From Dioscorea cayenensis subsp. rotundata (lineage: Eukaryota > Streptophyta > Magnoliopsida > Dioscoreales > Dioscoreaceae), in the NCBI RefSeq assembly GCF_009730915.1, contig NC_052479.1, positions 186,001 to 250,000 on the forward strand: a stretch of 64,000 bases of DNA, read 5' to 3'. Shown here one piece after another: positions 57,807 to 64,000 of this stretch. Positions within the stretch are counted from its first letter, which is position 1. Each line of letters opens with the position of its first letter. The position numbers were made by a program, and so were the translations under genes. Below the pieces are notes generated by a model. It made no database searches. It worked only from the letters and a program-made list of their open reading frames with translations, and had not been told where the DNA came from.

Positions 57807-59600
57807 GAAAGCATCAGGTTTACCTAATTACATAGACTTGGCAATCAAAAAGATATTGCTAAGATCATGATTTGACCCAAAAGCAAAATAATATGTGTGT
57901 CAAAACTCAGGCATGTGTATTTGATAAGGTCTATTGCATCATGTGATATTAGGATTTTATTGGCTTAGACCGAGAGAATCTCAATAAAGAAAAAACATTC
58001 TCTACTCTTGCGTTGACTTCCTTTGGCTCTTAAATTGTCATTCTTTTCATGTGCTTAATTCCTTCCTGAGGTTTTTTCTGCCATAGGCTCTTGAAATAAA
58101 ATCCTTCATTTGTGGCCGCTCATTCTTTGCTATCCCCTGTTTGTAAAGGACTACATTTAGTTCTCCAACTCAATCATCACCTGATCAGTGACAAATGAAA
58201 AGCTACTGTTTGATGGGAAAATAGTAGAATTTCTTGGTTTCTTATTACTATGCTGCTAAAATGATGCTTGCACAGACAATGACACCAGGGTCCTCAAGCT
58301 CTTCTATTAGTGTGGTAGAGCCAATATGATTGAACTCAGTATTTGCATATGCGGAAAAGGTCATATGGTCAGAATCAATAAATTCCATCAAATGTCTTCT
58401 TTTCTGAGAACATCGAAAATCAAATTAGAAAGCATCAGGTTACTCAGTTTCATAGTCTTGGCAGTGGAAGAGATATTGCTAAGATCATGATTTGATGCAA
58501 AAGTAAAACAGCGGATGTGTATCAAACCTCATACATGAGTACTTGCTGAGGTCTATTGCATCACGCGATATTGGGATTCTATTAGATGCAGTGAACAGAG
58601 TCTCAATGGGTGCTTAATTTGTTATCCAGTTCCATTTGCAACCTCTCATTATTTGGTATATACTGCTTGTGAAGGACTCAATTTAGTTCTTCAACTTAAC
58701 CATTACTTGCTTAGTGACAAACAAAAAGCTACTGTTAGACAGGAAAATAGCAAAATTTCTTAATATTCTTGAACAGTCTATGACACCAGGATCCTCAAGC
58801 TCGTTTGTTAGTGTGTTATAGTCAATATTATTGAAATCATTATTTGCTTATGTGAAAATGGTCATACGGCCAGAATCAATAAATCCCATCAAATGTCTTC
58901 TTTTATGAGAAGATTGAAGGTTAAGTAATTGAAAGCATCAGGTTACTCAGTTTCATAGTCTTGGCAGTAGAAGAGATATTGCTAAGATCTTGATTTGATG
59001 CAAAAGAAAAATAGCAGGTGCGTATAAACCTCTGTACGAGTACTCGCTGAGGTCTATTACATCATGCGATATAGATATTCTATTAGCTGTGACCAATACT
59101 GACTCTCGTTGGCTCTTTATTTCTTATCCATTTTCCTGTGTTTCCTTTGGTGTTTTCTATTGGAGTCTCTTAAAATACAAGCTTACATTTGCTTCCTATC
59201 TTTCTCTATTATCTCTTAAAGTATTAGCAGTGACCAATACTGATCGTTGGCTCTTTACTTCCTATCCATTTTCCTGTGCTTCGTTTGGTGTTTTCTTTGT
59301 AGTTTCTCGAAGCAAAAGCTTACATTTGCTACCTGTCATCTTTGTTCTCTCTTACTTTTAAAAGACTCAATTTAGTCACCCAACTTAGACTTGCTAACTG
59401 ACAAATGAAAAACTACTGTAAGATTGGAAAATAGAATTTCTTGTTTTCTTATTAGTGTTTTGCTTGAACAAAGCATGACTATAGCATCATCAAACTCTTT
59501 ATCTGTTTTCTTGCTAATGTAATTGACATCAGTATTTGTATCTTCTGTCAAAAGGGTTTTGTGACCAGAATGTTCATTCGGAAAGCCTTTAACACAAATC
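57807..59600. repeat. Three-copy degenerate tandem repeat, 500-620 bp units
   Basis: Unit A starts at 57807, unit B at 58428 and unit C at 58931, each opening GAAAGCATCAGGTT. They share GAGATATTGCTAAGATC-type, GGTCTATTGCATCA, AAAGGACT..ATTTAGTTC, GACAAA.GAAAAGCTACTG and GACACCAGG.TCCTCAAGCT blocks and end near AAATGTCTTCTTTT. Unit C contains a second-level duplication of 141 bp (GTGACCAATACTGA at 59089 and 59230). Identity between units is moderate, roughly 75-85% by eye. No long ORF spans a unit. They may be copies of an old transposable element or of a gene fragment. Confidence 0.7.
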
Positions 59601-59673
59601 TATTAGCTTTGAAGCATCACAAAGAAGCAGGCGATCAATTTTTTTAGCACCCAGGACATTCCCGGAGCAAACA

Positions 59674-59868
59674 AAAGAAAGTTGACCATTGATCACATTG
59701 AATTTGTAGTCATTGAGGATAGAGGTTTTCGGTTTCTTTTTTCAAGTAGAGAGTAGAAGTGTATGAATAAAAGAAAGTTGACCATTGATCACATTGAATT
59801 TGTAGTCATTGAGGATAGAGTTTTTCGGTTTCTTTTTTCAAGTAGAGAGTAGAAGTGTATGAATAATA
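59674..59868. repeat. Tandem duplication, period 96 bp
   Basis: Two nearly identical units of 96 bp (about 59674-59769 and 59770-59865) share GTTGACCATTGATCACATTG, TTTGTAGTCATTGAGGATAG and CAAGTAGAGAGTAGAAGTGT. The near identity points to a recent event. Confidence 0.85.
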
Positions 59869-59869
59869 A

Positions 59870-61480
59870 AAAGAAATGGTCAAATATACTTATAAATTAA
59901 TGATTCGGCACAATTTTATCAAGAAATATATATATTCGTGATTTGAGTGCAATTGCAATTGAAATTCTGAATTCTTTTTGGATGAACTTCTAGGATGTTA
60001 CCAGACTGGTTGTATTATGGGCAGTGAAGATGCTTGACAATACCCATAAGAAGAGGCTGGAATCAGAATACTGAGAAAAGGAAAGGCAAAATGTTGAAAA
60101 GTAATATAAAGACTATGAGACTTGTGTTTGTGTGTATGGCCTTCATCCAGCTAATGGGGATCAAAACTAAAAATAAAGTGGAACCTCTAGTGCTTTTCCT
60201 ATTCAACTTGCAGAAAAGGATGCTACTTCTTTACTATAAAGAAAGTGAATTGTTGTCACACTAAACTCAGGAAAAAAAAAGCTTAAATAAATAAATATAA
60301 ACAACAACAACAAAAATAATAATAATAATTAATAAAAAAAAGTTAAAAACAGGGATGACCACTTGCTTTGTTTTTCTTCTTAATGGGTGGGTCCTAAATT
60401 ACATGAGAGTGAGATGTCCATGCACCACATGCACTTAAATAGTTGGAATTCATGGAGATCAATATAGAAGTGGGGATTGAAAAATTAAAAGCCTCACAAG
60501 CACTAGCCTTTTGCTTTCTTGTTGTCTTTTCCCAAACATCCAATTTAATCCGGAATAATTCAATCAGAACTGTAACTTGTTGTCTTTTCCCAAACATCCA
60601 AATTTAATCAGGAATCATTCAATCAAAACTGTAACATTTCATTCAACGAAGGCATCGATGAATGTTCTCTGACAATAATTGCAGATTAATGGATGCTGAA
60701 GAACAGTAGTTCTAAACAGTGACAATCAAAGCAGTTAAAAGATTTATTGGACTTGTGATTCATTTTAAGCCATAAGATATTTTTCAGAAACCAGTGGAAT
60801 GAAACATCAATCGGTTCATTGACAAATGTTCTTGGTCAATAATTGCTTTCTGAGAGTTCTAAATAGTTCATCCACAATTGCTCAGTGGATTGGAAGCACT
60901 GAGGTGGAAGCAAATAAAAGAGAATCAAAGACAAGTTGGGTGATGATATTTGATAAAATGTTTATGCACTATAGATTGTGACACATAAAGGGATCTGGCT
61001 ACATCCAAAGATACCTTTCCTCAATAAGCAAATAAAGTAGAAGAATCTATAAAAGAAGACTGGGAGGGAGGAGCATGAGATGCTGCTAAACAAGTGGAAT
61101 GAGTACTCAGCTTCAACTTAGAGTTAGTGATCAAGCTCTGGCCAAGCATTTCATGTTCGAGGTTTGATACGCTAAAGCAAACGATGTCGAAATCTTAATA
61201 ATAATAATAATAATAATGGAAAAAGTTTCGGCTTGAGTTGATCGAAATCTTAAGCGGAACGTGCAATGCTTGGTGAGTTGGACACCAAAAGTCTCGATGA
61301 TCATACGAGTTTTCTACTTAAATTATCCTACATAAGTCTTATGCAGAAATTATACCAATGGTCAAGGATTAGTGTGACAGGAAGAAGATAAAATAAAATA
61401 AAATGTTCTGTCAAATATAAACAACTAATATTAATTAAGATACGCACTTTCCGTGCTGCTATCTATTTTGCACACAGATT
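59870..61480. other. AT-rich intergenic DNA
   Basis: I see no supportable gene. A 60-bp tandem duplication lies at about 60516-60634 (TTGTTGTCTTTTCCCAAACA, once at about 60519 and again at about 60579). (AAT)n runs occur at 60310-60330 and 61196-61216, and AAATA repeats near 61389-61402. Confidence 0.45.
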
Positions 61481-61484
61481 AGAT

Positions 61485-61811
61485 CAGATCCTTGTGCATA
61501 AAATACAATGTAAAGAACAGCTTTCAAATTCATACATACCTCTCATGAAAAAGCATGATCAAATTTCAGAGTTTTCTGCTGAAAAACATCATTTTTATCT
61601 GGTTTCGTCGTCGGCTGATGAAGAATTGCTCAGCATGTGCTTCTTGAATACTATCCACATAGATTTTTTTTTAAGTAATAATAATGAATTAAAAATTGAT
61701 GATTCAACTGAAACCCACATCCTCGAATCCTTCCTCGTTATGAATTTCGAAAACATTTTACTTGATGATACAATGCTCGATCTCGCGGACATATGTTCAC
61801 ATGAAATTTAG
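61485..61811 (+). CDS. Possible exon or gene fragment, unknown product
   Basis: A frame of about 105 codons ends at a TAG at 61809-61811. It has balanced composition, with CSH-type mixed residues such as KKHDQISEFSAEKHHFYLV and a Leu/Asp-rich tail with LESFLVMNFENILLDD. There is no ATG in its first 17 codons, and a TTGCACACAG acceptor-like sequence lies just upstream at 61477, so it could be a terminal exon rather than a whole gene. No partner exon was found upstream. I do not recognise the family. It is convergent with the DIVARICATA-type gene, whose stop is 56 bp away. A chance ORF is equally possible. Confidence 0.25.
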   Translation, partial: QILVHKIQCKEQLSNSYIPLMKKHDQISEFSAEKHHFYLVSSSADEELLSMCFLNTIHIDFFLSNNNELKIDDSTETHILESFLVMNFENILLDDTMLDLADICSHEI

Positions 61812-61866
61812 GAAAGACACATGGACAAAGGTTTGTTTTCCGAAGAAATTCGCTTGCAAGAAAATC

Positions 61867-62920
61867 TTAGCCATGAGGATGAAGGTGAGTGGACAGCATC
61901 TGAAACATATTGCTGTGGTTGGCAATCATAGAATTGAAATTGTTTTTAGTTGAATTCTGAACCTGCTTCAATTCAGAATGAGCCAAACCATATGGTAGCT
62001 GTGAAAACGGATTGCCATGCATTTGAGACGGTGATTGACCGACAGTGCTCTTAGTCGAGCCGGCCATTACTGAATACTTATCAGGTGTCCCCGGGGCGAT
62101 AGCTGAATTAGAAGCATGAGAAGGAGAGGCCGGAGCTTCATCGGGCAAATTAACAGTTGTGATATCATGAATGCTAGATCTTCTCTTGTCTTTGCCACCG
62201 GAACTAAGCCGAATAAAATACTTCTGAGCATGACTAGCAACCTGAGTAGGAGTCCTGGAAGTGACGAAATTCCTAGAGATATTCCTCCAATCCCCTTTTC
62301 CATACTTCTTCAACCCCATTAGAAACCTCCTGCAGTAATAACAATCACTCTCAATCAAACTACTAACAAACACAAGCATTCATTTCATTCAAGAATTGTT
62401 TGTCAATCATGAATATTGATTTATTTGATTGCAATTGATGAATAGTTAAAAGAGTATGGAGATTTGAGGACTAACTGATTGATTACCTGTGTTCTTCTTC
62501 AGTCCAAGGGACTCCCTTCTTCCTCTCTTGATCGGAAAGACGAGCAGCACCGGATCTCTTCGCACCAACACCATAAGTGTGCTTGAAGCCATCAAAGCCA
62601 AAGGAGGTGTCCCAATCCAATGTGAAGGATGAGGAGCCATAACCAGGAGCAGGGATCATCCCTGCTTCAATGTACCTAACATCATGCTCCAAATCTTGGT
62701 AATGGCTAATGATATCATCCACTGTCTTGCCAGGGATTTCTGCTGCTACTTGCTCCCATCTATCAGGAATGTTGCTGTCTACTTTGGCAAGTGCATCTTC
62801 AAAGAGTTTGTTCTCATCTGGTGTCCAAATCCCACTCCTGCTCTGGCTCAACAACCAATTGGAGTTGCCAAAACAAGCTGAAGATGGAGGGAGAACCTCC
62901 ACTCCCCTCCTTGTCATCAT
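61867..62920 (-). CDS. DIV: DIVARICATA-type MYB transcription factor (SHAQKYF)
   Basis: This is a nuclear MYB-related factor with two separate single MYB repeats. The family includes Antirrhinum DIVARICATA and many stress- or development-related members. Two exons, 62920-62487 and 62329-61867, encode 298 residues, close to the usual length of about 300. The first SANT/MYB repeat spans about residues 30-82 ([19 protein letters not shown], then [19 protein letters not shown]). The second, residues about 136-186, begins [16 protein letters not shown] and ends with the diagnostic VASHAQKYF (SHAQKYF 177-183). The intron falls inside the second repeat, as is usual in this family. The C-terminus is rich in Ser, Asn and Gln. 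Two adjacent ATGs start the frame; I took the first. Confidence 0.93.
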
Positions 62921-63530
62921 CTTCCCAAAACTTTCAATTTATTGGAATACCAAACTAACACCTTTGCCAATGTACTCACACCTTATATAATATAATAACC
63001 TTCACTTCTTCTTCTTCTTCTACTCCTCCTCCTCCTCCTCCTCCTCCTTCAAAGAATCAGAACAATAAATTGTAGAAGAAGCAGGGAATTTGGAAAAAAA
63101 GGAGAGGTGAGGATTCAATGAACAGAACAACGGAATAACTGAGAGAGATTTTAAGCCATGGGTTGAAAAAAGGTAAAAAGAAAGAAGAAGAAGATGTAGA
63201 TGATGATGATGAACAACTATGATGGATCTCAAGTAAACCAAGATGGAATTTTGCAGTGAAAAAACTAAATAAAAGGTGGAGAATTTCATAACTCATGGTT
63301 CAAATTCATACCTTTGTAGAAGATACCACCAACACCAAAGATCATCATCAACCACAAGAATTCAATAAAATAGCCACCTTTTTTTGCTAACAAAGAAGCA
63401 AAGTAAACAAAGAAGAGAAGTAGAGAGAGAGAGAGATAAGAGTGATGTCTAAATCCCTCTCAATCTATGTATCACTCTCTCTTTCTCCCTTAAATTCAGA
63501 GAGAGATAAAGAGAGAGAGAAAAGAGAGAT
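62921..63530 (-). other. Leader and promoter of the DIVARICATA-type gene
   Basis: A CTC/CTT-rich simple repeat lies at 63003-63050. A donor-like AAAG/GTATGA on the minus strand at about 63312 and an acceptor-like GGCAAAG close to the start suggest a possible 5'-leader intron. Two out-of-frame ATGs at 63296 and 63289 would be upstream starts if the region is not spliced out. GA-rich runs at 63421-63440 and 63490-63530 may mark the transcription start zone. Confidence 0.35.
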
Positions 63531-64000
63531 GGTGGCCTTTAATTGGTTCTTGGTGGAGCTTATGCTCTCAACCATGGAAAGGTCCTCCCTTTCCTGTTTG
63601 TTTAAATGCATAAAAATTTAAAAAATAAATTAAAAAAAAAGTAATATTAAAATTGGTAGAAGCACCACCCATCAATCATGAAGTTAAAGTTCATCCAAAT
63701 TGATTTTTATTTTTATTTTTTTCTCTCTATATATATTTTTATTAATTTAACTTTTCTTTTTTGGCCTTTGTCATGTCATTAGTCCACATGCCAAAAGAGA
63801 TTTGCACAAACTTTAGAAAATATCAGACTGATAAATTAAAACACTTAAAATAAAATGAAACCAAATTAGTACTCATTCATTGGTTTGTTGAGGATTAACA
63901 AAGGTTAGTGCCCATACCTTAATCTTATTCTTTTTTCTTTTTTTTTTTACTACTTAAAAAATAAAAATAAAAATAAAAATTGGGCACATCTTCATGCACA
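63531..64000. other. AT-rich upstream DNA to the window end
   Basis: This is probable distal promoter of the DIVARICATA-type gene followed by AT-rich spacer with poly-T runs at about 63935. No coding sequence is seen. Confidence 0.4.

Noticed and set aside
1-64000. LTR retroelements, endogenous viral sequences, LINEs or autonomous transposases
   Set aside because: I looked for long terminal repeats and for reverse transcriptase, integrase, gag or transposase motifs and saw none; only small nonautonomous elements are supported.
1-64000. CRISPR arrays, operons or a biosynthetic gene cluster
   Set aside because: The repeats are tandem duplications without regular spacers. The genes serve unrelated pathways, on both strands, with normal plant spacing; the nearness of CAC3, DET2 and PHS2 looks coincidental.

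Overview
This is a window of plant nuclear DNA. Genes are split by many introns, almost all with GT-AG ends. Intergenic DNA is very AT-rich and full of (TA)n, (GA)n and poly-A/T tracts, and the genes include chloroplast-targeted and brassinosteroid enzymes. The coding sequence lacks the high third-position GC typical of grasses, so a non-grass angiosperm is likely. A non-grass monocot is my guess, but the sequence does not prove it.

Layout, left to right: CTF18 (-, 3' part cut off by the window edge); HISN4/HIS7 imidazole glycerol phosphate synthase (+); a mitochondrial-type ribosomal protein uL18 (+); LEA group 6 gene copy A (-); cytosolic ribosomal protein eL33/RPL35a (+) with a long 3'-UTR intron; mitochondrial uncoupling protein UCP1/PUMP1 (+); GIL1, DUF641 family (-); a possible 58-residue two-exon small protein (-); plastid acetyl-CoA carboxylase alpha-carboxyltransferase CAC3 (+); an MEE59-like protein (+); DET2 steroid 5-alpha-reductase (+); cytosolic (H-type) alpha-glucan phosphorylase PHS2 (-); LEA group 6 gene copy B (-); OCTOPUS-family protein (-); a gene-poor, repeat-rich stretch of about 10 kb (51.7-61.8 kb) with tandem duplications, a Stowaway-like MITE and a decayed PPR-like fragment; and a DIVARICATA-type MYB factor (-) near the right end.

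The genes are unrelated housekeeping and developmental genes with separate promoters, not an operon or metabolic cluster. CTF18 and HISN4 are divergent with about 300 bp between their starts, and several pairs are convergent. The exon chains given here were built by hand from splice-site consensus, reading-frame phase and remembered family sequences. Every chain sums to a whole number of codons, but no alignment or transcript data were available.

I found no convincing undescribed system. The points most worth a second look are: two dispersed LEA6 copies that both carry seed-type RY and ABRE promoter motifs; the small two-exon ORF at 27.1-27.3 kb; two GC-AG introns; a 2.2-kb 3'-UTR intron in RPL35a holding a foldback element and a duplication that starts from its right arm; a 75-nt GIL1 intron built of telobox-like repeats; and a three-copy degenerate repeat at 57.8-59.6 kb.
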